NCBI RefSeq assembly: GCF_028372415.1
Contig: NC_092874.1
Location: forward strand, 61,937,865-62,001,864
Direction of reading: 5' to 3'
DNA: 64,000 nucleotides
Source: Notamacropus eugenii
Lineage: Eukaryota > Chordata > Mammalia > Diprotodontia > Macropodidae
Shown: positions 11,507 through 22,105 of the stretch, one piece after another
Numbering within the stretch: the first letter of the stretch is position 1
Layout of the letters: each line of letters begins with the position of its first letter
Notes under the pieces: generated by a model
Told to the model about the DNA's origin: nothing
The model's database searches: none
Seen by the model: only the letters and a program-made list of their open reading frames with translations
Program-made: the position numbers and the translations under genes

Positions 11507-11575
11507 CTTATCCAAGCAGTTGACTTTTTCTGTGGGATACACGACTTTCCCACAGCGAGCGCACTGGGGGTTCAT
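11507..11575 (-). CDS. NEBL: NEBL short-form coding exon 1 (start codon, first half of LIM zinc finger 1)
   Basis: Read on the minus strand, the exon starts [10 protein letters not shown] and runs 23 codons to ...NCLDK. It ends in AAG directly before a GTAAGC donor (11506 downward). The ATG at 11575 has A at -3, an adequate Kozak context. Cys5 and Cys8 are the first two ligands of the first LIM zinc site. Gln4 and Val11 match NEBL as I know it; the paralogue LASP1 has Asn and Ile there. A 23-codon first coding exon is the LASP-family arrangement. The reading frame stays open past the donor, but those residues are intronic. The exon lies inside the CpG island, as expected for the broadly expressed short form, which uses a promoter separate from that of cardiac nebulette. 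Confidence 0.93.
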
Positions 11576-11902
11576 CTTCGCTGCTCTTGGACTAGGTGAC
11601 GACTAAGAGGAGGCGGCGGCGGAGGCTGCTACTGCTCCTGCGGCGGGGCTCCGGAGAGCCTCTGTGACATCCCCTTACCCACCAGCCCCCCTCACCCCCG
11701 GGCCGGTGGGCAGTCGGACGGGCGGTCTGGCGTCCCCCGCTGGGGGCAGCGGCGCCTGCTGCTACTGCTCGGGGCTGGAAGGTCGAAGCAGACGGCCGCG
11801 GTGGCGGTGGCTACAGCCCCGGGCTCTCTCCTTTGGCCGAATGCAGCTCCACGGCATGCGGGGTAGGAAGGGGGAGGAGAGGGAGGGACGGCGGGTGCGT
11901 GA

Positions 11903-11946
11903 GTGTGTGTGTGTGTGTGTGTGTCTGTATGTGTGTGCGTGCGCGT
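11903..11946. repeat. TG-rich microsatellite upstream of NEBL ATG
   Basis: About 11 TG units followed by interrupted TG/CG units. It is on the presumed 5'UTR/promoter side, 330 bp from the ATG. Such alternating tracts can adopt Z-DNA. Confidence 0.95.
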
Positions 11947-12007
11947 CCCGCTCCTTGCACCCGTGTGGCCACCAACGACAGCACCAACGCAACGCACTGC
12001 AACGCAC

Positions 12008-12086
12008 CCTCCTCCTCCTCTTCTTCCTCCTCCTCTTCCTCCTCCTCCTCCTCCTCCTGTCCCCGCCGCTGCTGCTGCTGCTGCTG
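12008..12086. repeat. (TCC)n tract followed by (CTG)6
   Basis: TCC/TTC triplets fill 12008-12058 and six CTG units lie at 12069-12086. On the NEBL sense strand this reads (CAG)6 then GGA-rich purine sequence, about 430-510 bp upstream of the ATG. It may be 5'UTR or promoter depending on the true start. Confidence 0.95.
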
Positions 12087-12121
12087 ATCGGGCTGCGTCT
12101 CCCTCTCACTCTAGGTACAAA

Positions 12122-12128
12122 TGAGTCA
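12122..12128. promoter_or_regulatory. AP-1-type motif TGAGTCA
   Basis: A perfect TGAGTCA lies about 550 bp upstream of the NEBL ATG, at the edge of the CTG/TCC tract block. It matches the AP-1 consensus, but a 7-mer occurs by chance, so function is inference. Confidence 0.25.
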
Positions 12129-12759
12129 TAGAGATAGATAATCTCTCCCTTCCCTCTCTACCTCTCTCTCTCCCCGCTGTGCAGGAATAAGCCAAACCCA
12201 CCGACGCTCCTGGACCCAAGTTGCAGTGAACGAGCACGTCGGGTATCTAGGGAGGGAGAGAAGGGAGCCGGAGAAACCGCGCCCGCGGCGGCGGGGCTGT
12301 GGCGTAGGTTGGAGCGCTAAATCTGAGGACAGAGGAGAAGAAGGAGGAGAGCAGAGATCCTGCTCCGAGAAGTTGGAGATGCTCCCCGCTCCTCATCCCG
12401 TACCCCGGCACCCTCGGGAGGGGGCAGGGGGGAGGGGGGCTGGGAGGAGGCGCCAGTCCACCCACGGGCGTCTCTGCGTCCGGCCGGTCGCGGGACGACA
12501 GCTTCCACGGTCGCCCCCGCCGCGCATACACTGGCCCCTAACCGGCAGCCCTCCGGGGAGACTGGGAAAAGGAAAGGGAGAAGGGATAACTGTCTCTCTA
12601 CCAGCCTCCTCTCTCACCCAGGAGCAGAGTCAAGTGAATTCGCTCCTTATTCCCTCCGCTATAATCTATCCCCCAGGCTGGGAGCCCCAGGCACCATCGG
12701 CGGCCGCTGTACTCGCAGCTGGCTGCAAGCACCGGCTGGAGCAGGACCCCCCCTCCCCC

Positions 12760-14050
12760 TTTTCCCATCCCCGAGAGAAGGCTCCACACTGGAGGACTGA
12801 AAGGTGAAGGGCTGGTTGTTACAGTCGCACGATAAGATCTCTCCCTGGGGAAGTGGAACCATCCTGTTAGATGCAGTTCTCCGGCACCATTGCTGTTGGC
12901 AGGGGGGCGGAAAAGACTTGCCTTTTCCTTCCAACGTCCCATCCCCCCTCGTTTTTTAAAAAATCTGCTATTTGAGGGAAGGCTGGTCATGTGGGATTTC
13001 ATTCCTATGTTTATTTTATTAAGAAACACCAATTGACACTGGTTTGTTTTTTAAGTTTTGCAATCAAAATCCACTGATAAATGACAGGTAAATTCCCCAA
13101 CTACCTCACCCAGCATGAGAATTTCAGATACAACTTCTCTTGGCATTCTAATGAAAATCAGAACATGAAGCGAATGGATCCGCCAACTTGACTATTCTCC
13201 AAGCTGAGAACGTGAAAAGCGAATGGAGCAGAATTTCTAAACAGTTTTAATAATTTAATACGCTAAGTATTACAGAAAAGCCAACAAAACGCACCTTTAA
13301 GACTGAGTAAATGCTAAATAATACTTGCTATTTTTTTTTTTAATTTATAAGGCTGTATAAGAGAGAGATAGAAATATGCACCTTAGCTTCAGCCTTTGGT
13401 AGAGCTGTATCAGAAGAAATTATTGACTTCCTCTATTAGGTAGGAGGCACTACTGAGTGTTTCTTACATAACAATGCCCTATTGTGTAACTCTTTGAGAA
13501 AGGTAACTACTTAGGAAGCGTCAGTGAAACTCGGAAGCCTTTGAATCATTTATTATGGAACTCACAATCACATCTGAAAAGCAAGCCAAACAACAAATCC
13601 AGTGTCCATTTCATTTGAAAGTACTTGAAGTCTAAAAAAAAAAAAAATCTACGTTCACAAGAAATGGATTGTTTATCAATATTAGTTTCCTGTCTCGCCT
13701 TAAATGCAATAAATTAAATAATTATTTCATTATCTAAAATTTTAATTTAGCAGAGAGATGGGGGGATTTAATGGAAGTCTATAATTTTGGACCTGACAGA
13801 TATTTTAACTATGCATTGAATTAATTATTAGCAAACTGAAACTGAGTTATTTTCTGCTTTCCATGGCTAAGAATCAAATACTAAGTACTATATTTTACCT
13901 CTATTCCATCTGCTTTCTCTTGTAATTTATTTTCACCAAATTCATTTTTTGGCTTCAGGATATCTCTTACAGATTTTAAAGCCTCCTTTACTAATGCAAA
14001 AGGGTTCTGAGATAGTGTTTGTAATCTGGACTTAAGCTTTCTAAATTCAA
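12760..14050. other. Unique AT-rich stretch just upstream of the NEBL CpG island
   Basis: No repeat family or ORF is recognised over about 1.3 kb. Contains TAAT-rich words (for example AATTAATTATTAGC near 13818). A candidate place for regulatory DNA only because repeats are absent. Confidence 0.4.
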
Positions 14051-14054
14051 AATT

Positions 14055-14400
14055 ATTGAGCCAGTTGGGATCTCCTGGTCCAGCCCTCTGCCTTCAAACT
14101 GTCCAAAGTAGTCCTGTCCATTCCACTGTTCTCCACACAAACAGTTAAATCGTTTATGTTAATCAACCAAAATTTCCTTCTATTATAAGTTCATTTCTTT
14201 TTATCTGGAGCTCCACTGTCTTGAAGGACAACTGACCAGCAGCCTCCCCTCCCCCCATAAAAGCCTTCATGTACATAAAGATATTCCTTGAGCCTTTTCT
14301 CTAAACTAAAACAAAAAACAAAAAAACATTGATTTCTTTTTTTTCCTGTTTAGGATCTGTCCTTCACTGAACCTCTGTAGTCTTTAAGTCATCTCCATTT
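14055..14400 (-). mobile_element. CR1/L3 fragment (minus)
   Basis: Words such as CAGCCTCCCCTCCCCCCATA and GCCTTCATGTACATAAAGAT follow the reverse L3/CR1 3' region; old and diverged. Confidence 0.5.
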
Positions 14401-15611
14401 CTCAGAATATTTATATTCAGTGCTTAATCATGAGCATTAAATAATACTAGGGAAAGGCCTATATTGATTTTGAGAAATACAGTAAATCCTTTGGTCTGCA
14501 TGCTGGTGCAAATCATTTATGAATACCACCTGGTTCATCAAAGATGTGAAGCTAATGAAATTGCAAAAGAGAATGTTGGATGTTTTCTTTCCTCCTCTAT
14601 TAAAGACACAATGTTCAAATTGAGAGGCTACCATGAAGCATAGATCTTAGAAACTGTGCTGTGTCACTCCTGGCCTCAAATTCACTGTGATGTGTTCCCA
14701 AAGAGTAAAAGGGGAGGGAACTTTCTCCACCACCACTACTACTACCCCACTCCCACAGGGAGGATGAATGGAACCCATAACAATGTACAAACCCAGTACA
14801 GAAGCATTCCAGGCAGCTCAGACACTTTAAAGAGATTATCTCATTTACAATCAAAGTATCTCTGCAAATTAGGGAGAAACTATGACTTCGGACATTAAAG
14901 AGAGTTCCAAATTCAGGACATGCTGCAGAGACTGGGCTACTTGTTCCAAAACAATGGAATTTCTATCTACTATTTCTTAACGAACTGAGTTATTAAGTAT
15001 TTTAGGTAGAGAGAATATTAGACAGGGTCAAAAGGGTGAGTCCTTTGCTGACCTTGTAAAAAGCAATGTTACATGCAGAAATACTAATAACTCTATTGTA
15101 AATCATTCAATTTTTGTAGAGGGTCTCAGGAGTATTTCTATTGATTTTTGAGATGGATTCTGTCGTATTTGCCTAGATTTATTTTATTTTTGTAACAACC
15201 ATAAACATCAACAAATAGGAACTTTTAAGCATACAAAGAAGGAACAGAAAAGAGTACTTAAAGGAAGGGCTTGCAAGCATTTCAAAAAAGGAAGCCCTAT
15301 TCATTAGAAATTACCCTGGACTTAAAACTATGAATTTTGGCTATTTATAGTTTTCAAGCCTGTATCAAATCAAATATGGTAAAAATAAATAAATAAATAA
15401 AGCCACCTAATTTGTCTACAACCCCTTCTGAACTTCCTTCTGCCCTGTGTTTTTTATGTTTCAATTACCCACTTTTCTTTCTTATTTTATTCATCTCTAT
15501 CACTATCCACCAATTCCTCCCCCCATGCTATTTTATGATAAGAATAACTAATTAGGTTGACGGGAAAACCAGTGTGTATGTACTGGCTTGTATTTCAGTG
15601 GATAAGGTGAT
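14401..15611. other. No recognised feature
   Basis: AT-rich intergenic sequence with a short ATAA tract near 15384-15400. I see no gene or clear repeat. Confidence 0.4.
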
Positions 15612-15908
15612 GTATTGGGACAGCTAGGTGGTGCAGTGGATAAAGCACCAGTGCAGGAGTCAGAAGGACCTGAGTTCAAATCTCACCTCAGACACTTGAC
15701 ACTCACTAGCTGTGTGACCTTGGGCAAGTCACTTAACCTCAATTGCCTCATCCTGGATCATTTCCAATCATCCTGATGAATATCTGGTCACTGGATTCAC
15801 ATGGCTCTGGAGGAGAAATGAGGTTAAAATCACAAAACAAAGTCAAGTGCAAGTCATGTCATGATTTCTCTGATGACATGGTCTTCTTCGGCAACGAAGA
15901 CACACAAA
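15612..15908 (+). mobile_element. Full-length marsupial CORE-SINE (WSINE-like, long tail)
   Basis: Head GGGACAGCTAGGTGGTGCAG, CORE GTGTGACCTTGGGCAAGTCA, then a distinct 3' body with ATCTGGTCACTGGATTCACA and TCTTCTTCGGCAACGAAGAC. Same long type as 31212-31526 and 55296-55608. Confidence 0.92.
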
Positions 15909-16449
15909 GATGGTGCATTAGCTTGGTTTTAATGAACTTTATCTCCTTCCCTTTCTTTTTAAGTCTTTGTTACGAAGGTTGCTTGACTGGGTAAGGAAAA
16001 GGTAAGGAAATGTATACAGAAGTGAAAGTGATTCCCCAAAAAAATTATCAGTATATATAATGTTTTAAAAGGCTATAAAACCTTTTAAAAGGTTTTTTAT
16101 CATAGGTGAGGAGACCATGGGTGCAGAATATTGCCTATGCAGTCAAACATTGTTGCTTTGTTCGTTAGTTTTACTTAACTGGGTTCAAAGCTGGGGAGCT
16201 GGGTAGAATCAATATCAAATAAGACTCAAAGAAAATAAATAATAAAAGTAGGACTTTTTTAAAAGGCTTTTTATCTCTGTATATGGTATTTTTCTCAACT
16301 AGAATGCAGTCTTCTCAAGGACAGGGATTATTTTGGCTTTAGCTTTGTAACATCAGCCTGCTCAATAATAGAACTGTTATAAATCAGAGTAAATATAAGT
16401 AGGCCTCAGGCTATTTCACTTAAATACTTGCTAAGGACAGTCATAAAAC

Positions 16450-16570
16450 AGTTGTAGCAGTATGGCATACTGGTCTCTAATAATGGCTACTTGAATGACC
16501 CTAGCCAAGTCACTTGACCTGAGTCCAAATTTCTAAATTAAATAATCCAGGACTCAAAATATGAAAGCAA
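16450..16570 (+). repeat. MIR-like fragment
   Basis: TTGAATGACCCTAGCCAAGT and CACTTGACCTGAGTCC fit a diverged MIR core. Confidence 0.45.
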
Positions 16571-16811
16571 CCATAATCTACTTAATTTAAAATAAGTTAG
16601 ATAGAATAAATTTCTCTTAAATTATCTAGATAATTGAGGTAAATGTAAATTTTATTCAAGTCAAATGTAGGTTCCACCTAAGTTTCTAGATACTTGAAGT
16701 CTTAAAGTATCCAGATAATTGTGTCAATAATCCACTTAACTGTGTATATATACAAACACCAAAAGGTTGATTCTTAGGAATTAGCATATAATAAAGAAAC
16801 ACAGTAATTTA

Positions 16812-17065
16812 AAAGCAGCTGGATAGTACTCTTAGATGGAGCACTGGGCCCATAGTTAGAAAAGCCTGAGTTCAAATTTAACCTCAGCTACTTCCTAAGC
16901 TATATGACACTGGGCAAGTCACTCAACCTCTGTCTGCCTCAGTTTCCTCAAATGTAAAATGAGGTTAATAATAGCATCTCTCTCCCATGTTTGTTGTGCG
17001 GTTCAATAAGAGAATATTTGCAAAGCACTTAGCATACTTAGCGGCACATAGTAGGTACCCTAATA
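16812..17065 (+). mobile_element. CORE-SINE
   Basis: GCAGCTGGATAGTACTC head, AGCCTGAGTTCAAATTTAAC box B region, CACTGGGCAAGTCACTCAAC core and CACATAGTAGGTACCCTAAT end. Confidence 0.85.
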
Positions 17066-17289
17066 CTTTTTTTAAAAATTTTAAAGAAAAATAAAAAGTT
17101 TTATATCTAGTATGAGTTGAAAGGTTTTCTGGCTCAGTATATTCAGTTGCTGCAAGTATCCTAATAGCTACCAACTGTAAAGAGAAAAGTTGAAAACTTG
17201 AATAATTTCCAAATATATATTATGGCCAACCACTATGCTGCCTGTTGAGAAAAAGCTTAATCTGTTTGAAAATCAGTCTATTATCTTAG

Positions 17290-17475
17290 AATATTCGAGT
17301 TAAAAGGGACTTTAAGAGATCATCTATTCTAACAGCTTCATTTTACTAATAAGAGAACCAAGGTCCAGGAAGGTTAGGACTTACCTAGGGTCATACAGGC
17401 AGTAAACAGCAGAATGAGAATTTGAACCAGATCTTTAGATTACCGATGCAATGCTCCTTCTTCCATAATACCCTT
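17290..17475 (-). repeat. MIR-like SINE (minus)
   Basis: CATTTTACTAATAAGAGAAC, GACTTACCTAGGGTCATACA and AATTTGAACCAGATCTTTAG are reverse MIR/CORE words. Confidence 0.7.
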
Positions 17476-17554
17476 TGCTATCATTAGAACCCAGGTCTCT
17501 TGATCTCCATCTTGTCCAAAAGGACACTATGAGAATTTGGGCCACTTTGTTTGT

Positions 17555-17680
17555 TTGTTTTAGTGGCAAACAGGAATAAGTGACTTGCTCAGGGCCATAC
17601 AGCTAGTAAGCCTCTAAGGGCAGATTTGAACTCAGGTCCTCCTGACTCCAGAATCACTGTGCCACCTAGATACCTCATAA
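17555..17680 (-). mobile_element. Marsupial SINE fragment (minus)
   Basis: AGTGACTTGCTCAGGGCCAT through CACTGTGCCACCTAGATACC is the reversed head and core of the CORE-SINE. Confidence 0.8.
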
Positions 17681-17829
17681 TCACATATTTTTGCTAATAT
17701 CTGTATTTACTACGTCTATATAATTCCCCTGATCAAATAGGCTTTTTATTCTTTCAAATAGGGAAATGAGGTTAGCCTAGCATGACCTGTTCATGGTGAA
17801 TCCAGGGTAATTTAATGAATAGTGCTTCC

Positions 17830-18340
17830 TTTTTAAAATGCTTGCAAGCTCTTCCTTTAATAATGTATTCTTGGTTGGGTTTTTTCCCCCAAGTATTCTA
17901 GAAGTTTTCCAGGAATAAAGTCAAGTACAAATTGTAGACTCTTCATTTCTCTTTTTCCAGAATAAGGATAATTGGCCCTTCTCCGGTCATATAGCTCCTC
18001 TCCCATTCACCAGATCTGTCTCAAAGATCACCAACCACAGCCCAACAATCAAATCTACTGGCTCCTTCTCTATCCTAGGATGTATGTCTGGTCCTGGTGC
18101 CTTGCAGTCATTGAGGACAAGTGGATGCCATCTCATTCATCTTGAGTTCCATTCCTGCTAACCATTTCTCTTATCAACCCAAAGATCATTTTTCTTGGAA
18201 AAGCGAACAGAAGGGAAATAAGAAATGAGTTGCTCTGCTTTCTCACTATTATGCTTTACCTTTCCGTCTATTTGAACCCTGAATGCCTTTTTTGATCTCC
18301 ATATTATCCCCAAAATAACTAAATGAAAATCTTGTTAGAT
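17830..18340 (-). mobile_element. CR1/L3 fragment (minus)
   Basis: Order of diverged words (CTCTTCCTTTAATAATGTAT, TCACCAACCACAGCCCAACA, GTATGTCTGGTCCTGGTGCC, CCATTTCTCTTATCAACCC) follows reverse L3. Another piece is at 19620-20130. Confidence 0.55.
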
Positions 18341-18423
18341 GTGCTTAGTATTCAGCCCCCCCTCAAGCTTTTCGGATTTGAGTCTTGAGCATTCTTGTTT
18401 ATTTTTACAGCATCAGGGGGAAG

Positions 18424-18491
18424 GGAGAGAGACAGACAGACAGACAGAGAGAGAGACAGAGGGAGAGGGAGAGACAGAGACAGAGAGAGAC

Positions 18492-18581
<90 letters not shown>

Positions 18582-18640
18582 AGAGGAAGGGAGAGGGAGA
18601 GGGAGAGAGGGAAGGAAAGAAAGAGAGTTGGGGGAAGAGA
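18424..18640. repeat. Long (GA)n / (CAGA)n microsatellite
   Basis: About 215 bp of pure purine on the plus strand: CAGA and GACA units, then about 37 uninterrupted GA units, then GGGAGA and GGAA units. Long ORFs across it encode only Arg/Glu repeats and are artefacts. Confidence 0.98.
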
Positions 18641-18849
18641 CAGAGCAGTGAGAGATGGGGGATGTGGGGGTGTGGTCTCTATTCAGCCAGCTTATATTCT
18701 AATAGGAAAAGAAAACAAGACATATTAAAGAGAGGTGACTAGGGAAGGGAAATGTGTTGAGGGAATGTGGAGGGAGAAGGAAGGAGAAGGTATCTATGGC
18801 AAAAGCTCCAAAAATGAATGGATTAACTCCCCTGGGGCCTTAGGGTACA

Positions 18850-19130
18850 GAATATAACAGCAATAATAATTATATAAGACTAATAGCTAACATCTGTATA
18901 ATGCTTACAATGTGTCAGACATTGTCCTAATACTTTATAATTATTCTCTCATTTGATGCCCTTAGCAACCCTGGGAGGTAGGTGCTATTATTATAACCAT
19001 TTTACAGATGAAGAAACTGAGGCAAATAGGGTCACACTGCTAGTAAGTGTCTGAGGCCATATTTGAATTCATGTCTTCTTGACTTGAGGTCCACCACCGT
19101 ACCCACTACACCACATAGTTACCCCACAGA
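18850..19130 (-). mobile_element. CORE-SINE (minus)
   Basis: Full reversed layout: ACATCTGTATAATGCTTACA, CCATTTTACAGATGAAGAAA, TGCTAGTAAGTGTCTGAGGC and CCACTACACCACATAGTTAC. Confidence 0.85.
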
Positions 19131-19619
19131 TTCAGGAAAACTTTAGTAGGGGGGGCCCAGGTTTCAGGTCCAATGCGGAATGTGCTAATCCAGGCCAGGA
19201 GGAGTCATTCAGATGTTGCAGACACATGGTGAGGTGGCCCCAGGTGAATGGCTGATAGGATGTGAGGCTGAAATATGATTTGGTTTCTAGGAGCAGTCAG
19301 TATATATGTAGTAGGGTTATGTTATCAATTAAGTTGAACCCTAGAGTGAGAGCACCCAAGATAAATGGATTTACTTTTCTAGGGACTTGCAGCCATAGGT
19401 TCAGAAGGATCTCAGTGTGGAGAGTCATGGCTCAGGTCCAGGTCCAAGGAGAGAAATGCAGATCAAACGAGGCAGGAAAACTGAGGACATGGATAGATGA
19501 CTGGAGAAGATGTGAAGCTGAAGTATGGTGTTTGCTTTCACTGCCAAGCTTCCTATATAGCTACCTCAGTCTCTTTCAGCAGCTCCCTCTTTTCACAGAA
19601 TCACATCATCTCAGAGTTT

Positions 19620-20130
19620 GAAGGGACTTCAGAGATGTCTGGTTCATTGCACACCTGAATAAGAATCTTCTATTCAGAAAATTCAAGAATTGGTCATTCA
19701 CTTTTCCTTGAAGCCTTCTATCACATACCAAAGGGACTGGTTCCATAGTTGGCTCCTGAATAGTCATTTCCCTTTCCCTCTTCAGAATTTCTTCCTTTAG
19801 AACTTCACCTCCTTCATGATATAGTATCACCTCTGAAATATTAAGACATTAAATCCTACGTATTCTTTCTCTGAATCTCTTGAAATTTGCTCTCCCAGAA
19901 TCTAGGGTGCATGTCAGACTAAGCATAGCTTTTCCTGTTTTCTATCATGAACTCTGCCCTAGTGACATTCTATCTCACCACTTGCCCCTAAGATGTTTGC
20001 TAGTTCTACTTCATGAACTACTTCTGGGCTGGTCAGAATTAGGGGCAGAATAGTCATTCCCCTTGTCATTTCCTCCATCTTCTTAAAGATTAAATTGTTA
20101 TTAAGGCAAATGATAAATTTATCAGCTCTT
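19620..20130 (-). mobile_element. CR1/L3-like fragment (minus)
   Basis: CTCTCCCAGAATCTAGGGTG, TCCCCTTGTCATTTCCTCCA and AAATTGTTATTAAGGCAAAT fit reverse L3. Strongly diverged. Confidence 0.45.
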
Positions 20131-20150
20131 CCACCATTTTGTGTGTGTAT

Positions 20151-20152
20151 GT

Positions 20153-20186
<34 letters not shown>

Positions 20187-20246
20187 CAGGGAGACAGAGA
20201 CACAGAGAGAGAGAGAAGGGAGCAGGGGAAGAGAGACAGAGAGACA
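20151..20246. repeat. (GA)n / (GACA)n microsatellite
   Basis: Purine-rich GAGA and GACAGA units. Confidence 0.95.
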
Positions 20247-21064
20247 GATGGAGATTCAGCAGATGCTCAGATACTTGAAGTCCATGACCACCACTATCAT
20301 CACTGGTCATTACCATTCACCACTTACAAAAGTCCTACTTAGGTGCTTCATCATGGCAGAAAGGTTACCCTGGGTGACATCAGAGAGTATACCAACAAAA
20401 TGTGACCTGAGTCAGTTTCTACCACACTGAAAAGGATCTGAGTGTGGTCTTGGCAACAGATCGTGTTTTCCAAAGATCAGCCTAGCTAAGTACTTAGAGG
20501 CTCAACACCAGTAGATTGACAACTTGGTGATGAATGCTTTGGCCATGGCAACCCGTGAAACAAAGAAAATTATAAAGTGACTCCCAGGCTTCCATAGCCC
20601 CCTCCTCTACAGATGGCAGAGAGGCAAAAAAGCATGCCGAAGGCACTACGAATCTCATATTCCTTGATAGATGGCAATGACAGAGATGGCTTTGTTTGAT
20701 AATTCTCTTTTGCTAATGAACATCAAGTGAGACATAAAACAAGAAAAGGTATACTCATCAAAGGCATCTGCCACTGTCATGGAGTGAACTCAGAGTTCAA
20801 ATGGAAAAGAGATTCCCAATAGATGCCGAGATTCATCTGCTAACATATGACAATAGGCTAACAGCATCAACATGTTTTAAGAAGTTTAGACAGCATCATA
20901 TCCCAGGTCTTGTCCAAGTCTGAAGCCTAAAATTCCGTAAATGAAGAGGGAATGAGTGGTGATAGTGATAAGTTGTAAGAGATGAAAGAGGGAAGTTGAG
21001 TGAAATCCATTTGGATGACTTCAATATTCCCAGGGAAGCAGGAGCTAGGTCATCTACTACAAGT
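20247..21064. other. No recognised feature
   Basis: About 800 bp of intergenic sequence without a gene or a repeat that I can name. It resembles old LINE sequence in composition. Confidence 0.35.
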
Positions 21065-21275
21065 ACAAGATTAGCAGCGGAATTGGAGGACCTGGGGAGC
21101 TAGCTAATCCTTTCATCTTTCTAAGGCTCAGCTACCTTATCTTTAAATTGGGGTTTATAAGACCCATAGCACCTCCTTCCCTCATAGGCTGATGTGAGGA
21201 TCAAATGACCTAATGTATGTGGAACATTTTACTAATCTTCAAGCACTGTGTAGATGTCAACTATTACTCCTAATA
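21065..21275 (+). repeat. MIR SINE
   Basis: AATCCTTTCATCTTTCTAAG, CAGCTACCTTATCTTTAAAT, ATGTGAGGATCAAATGACC and TTCAAGCACTGTGTAGATGT. Confidence 0.75.
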
Positions 21276-21379
21276 ATAATATAATGTTAGAGCAAAGTAA
21301 AAGGTATGGAATAGTCAGAGTAATATTTATGAGGCAGCGAATTAAAAAGAGAGAAGGGCAAGAGGACTGTAGAACAGTG

Positions 21380-21840
21380 GTGAGGGTCCATTGACTTTTA
21401 AAGAGAAGGATGACCAGACTGGTGCAAGGATTAAAAATTATATCAAATTAGAGATGGTTGAAGAAACTGAAGTAGTTTATCCTGGAGAAATGACTCAGAT
21501 CCCATGTGACAGGTGGAGTTTGTTGTCCATCCTCAAATATTGGAAGGGTTGTCTCATGAAAGAAGCAGGCAGTTTGTGTAGCTACATAATTCATAGCTTT
21601 AGTCAACAGGTAGACGTTATGGGGATCTTGATTTCAATTCAGTGTAAGGAAAGCTTTTCTAACAATGTGAACTGTTGAAAACTAAAATGCACTATCTTGT
21701 AAGATTCCCTGTTACTAGGATATATTCAAGCATGATGGATGATCATGTATGAGGGATACTATAAAGAGGATTTCGAAAGGGATGGTAAATTGCAATGGAA
21801 GGTCTGTGAAGTCCCTTCCAACTCTAGGATTCTATGATAC
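21380..21840 (+). mobile_element. CR1/L3 3' end
   Basis: The AAACTGAAGTAGTTTATCCT, ATCCTCAAATATTGGAAGGG and AAGGAAAGCTTTTCTAACAA words end in GTCCCTTCCAACTCTAGGAT plus TCTATGATA, the hallmark 3' end of CR1-type LINEs. Confidence 0.75.
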
Positions 21841-21954
21841 TAACTAGGAACTCCTACGTTTTAAAACTGATATAACAAGATTTTTAAATATTATTTCATT
21901 TTTGAAGAGAGCTACCTATAAAGAACACCCTTTATCAGTAGAGATCAGCATTTT

Positions 21955-22105
21955 CTGGAAAAGGCAAAGTCTTAGGGATGATTCGGGCACTTCTGGGTTA
22001 CGTGACTTGTCCAAGATCTCAAGCCAGTATTTATCAGAAGCAAAATTGAGCTCATCTTCCTGATTCAAAGGTCAGCTCTCAATCCACTATGCCAAGCTGT
22101 CTCCC
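21955..22105 (-). repeat. SINE fragment (minus)
   Basis: ACGTGACTTGTCCAAGATCT and CAATCCACTATGCCAAGCTG are reversed CORE-SINE words. Confidence 0.65.

Larger units (their letters stand above)
1..11575 (-). other. NEBL: NEBL (LIM-nebulette/LASP2 form), 5' part of transcription unit
   Basis: Two exons in order on the minus strand encode the start of an actin-binding LIM protein of the LASP family, so transcription runs leftward from the CpG island past position 1. Exon 1 is 11507-11575, intron 1 is 9204-11506, exon 2 is 9109-9203, and intron 2 occupies 1-9108 and continues outside. In known mammals the short NEBL product has one LIM domain, nebulin-like repeats, a linker and a C-terminal SH3 domain, and acts at focal adhesions and Z-discs; only the LIM start is visible here. 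I looked for exon 3 (the LASP-type HYPKQSF segment) in 1-9108 by eye and did not find it. The transcription start is not resolvable, so the unit is given from the ATG. A retrocopy is ruled out by the intron and intact splice sites. Confidence 0.9.
10590..12760. promoter_or_regulatory. NEBL: CpG island / promoter region of short NEBL
   Basis: CG dinucleotides become frequent here and are rare elsewhere in the window. GC-box-like strings occur, such as GGGGGGCGGGG near 11090-11101. The NEBL ATG exon sits within it, so the transcription start is probably between 11576 and about 12300, but no TATA or CCAAT box was recognised on the minus strand and the start cannot be fixed. The island also contains repeated AC/TG, TCC and CTG tracts. 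Short ORFs on both strands in this stretch are by-products of high GC. Whether a divergent non-coding transcript starts here cannot be judged from sequence. Confidence 0.85.

Noticed and set aside
12226..12807. 193-codon plus ORF, divergent from NEBL, considered as a bidirectional partner gene
   Set aside because: Composition is that of GC-rich non-coding DNA, it is overlapped by equally open minus frames, and no recognisable domain is present.
10695..13032. Many overlapping ORFs of 60-190 codons on both strands in the CpG island
   Set aside because: They arise from high GC and simple repeats, overlap one another in several frames, and encode Pro/Arg/Ser-rich low-complexity sequence. Only the 23 codons at 11575-11507 match a known protein.
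18339..18742. ORFs of 88-129 codons rich in Arg/Glu
   Set aside because: Translation of the GA microsatellite in three frames.
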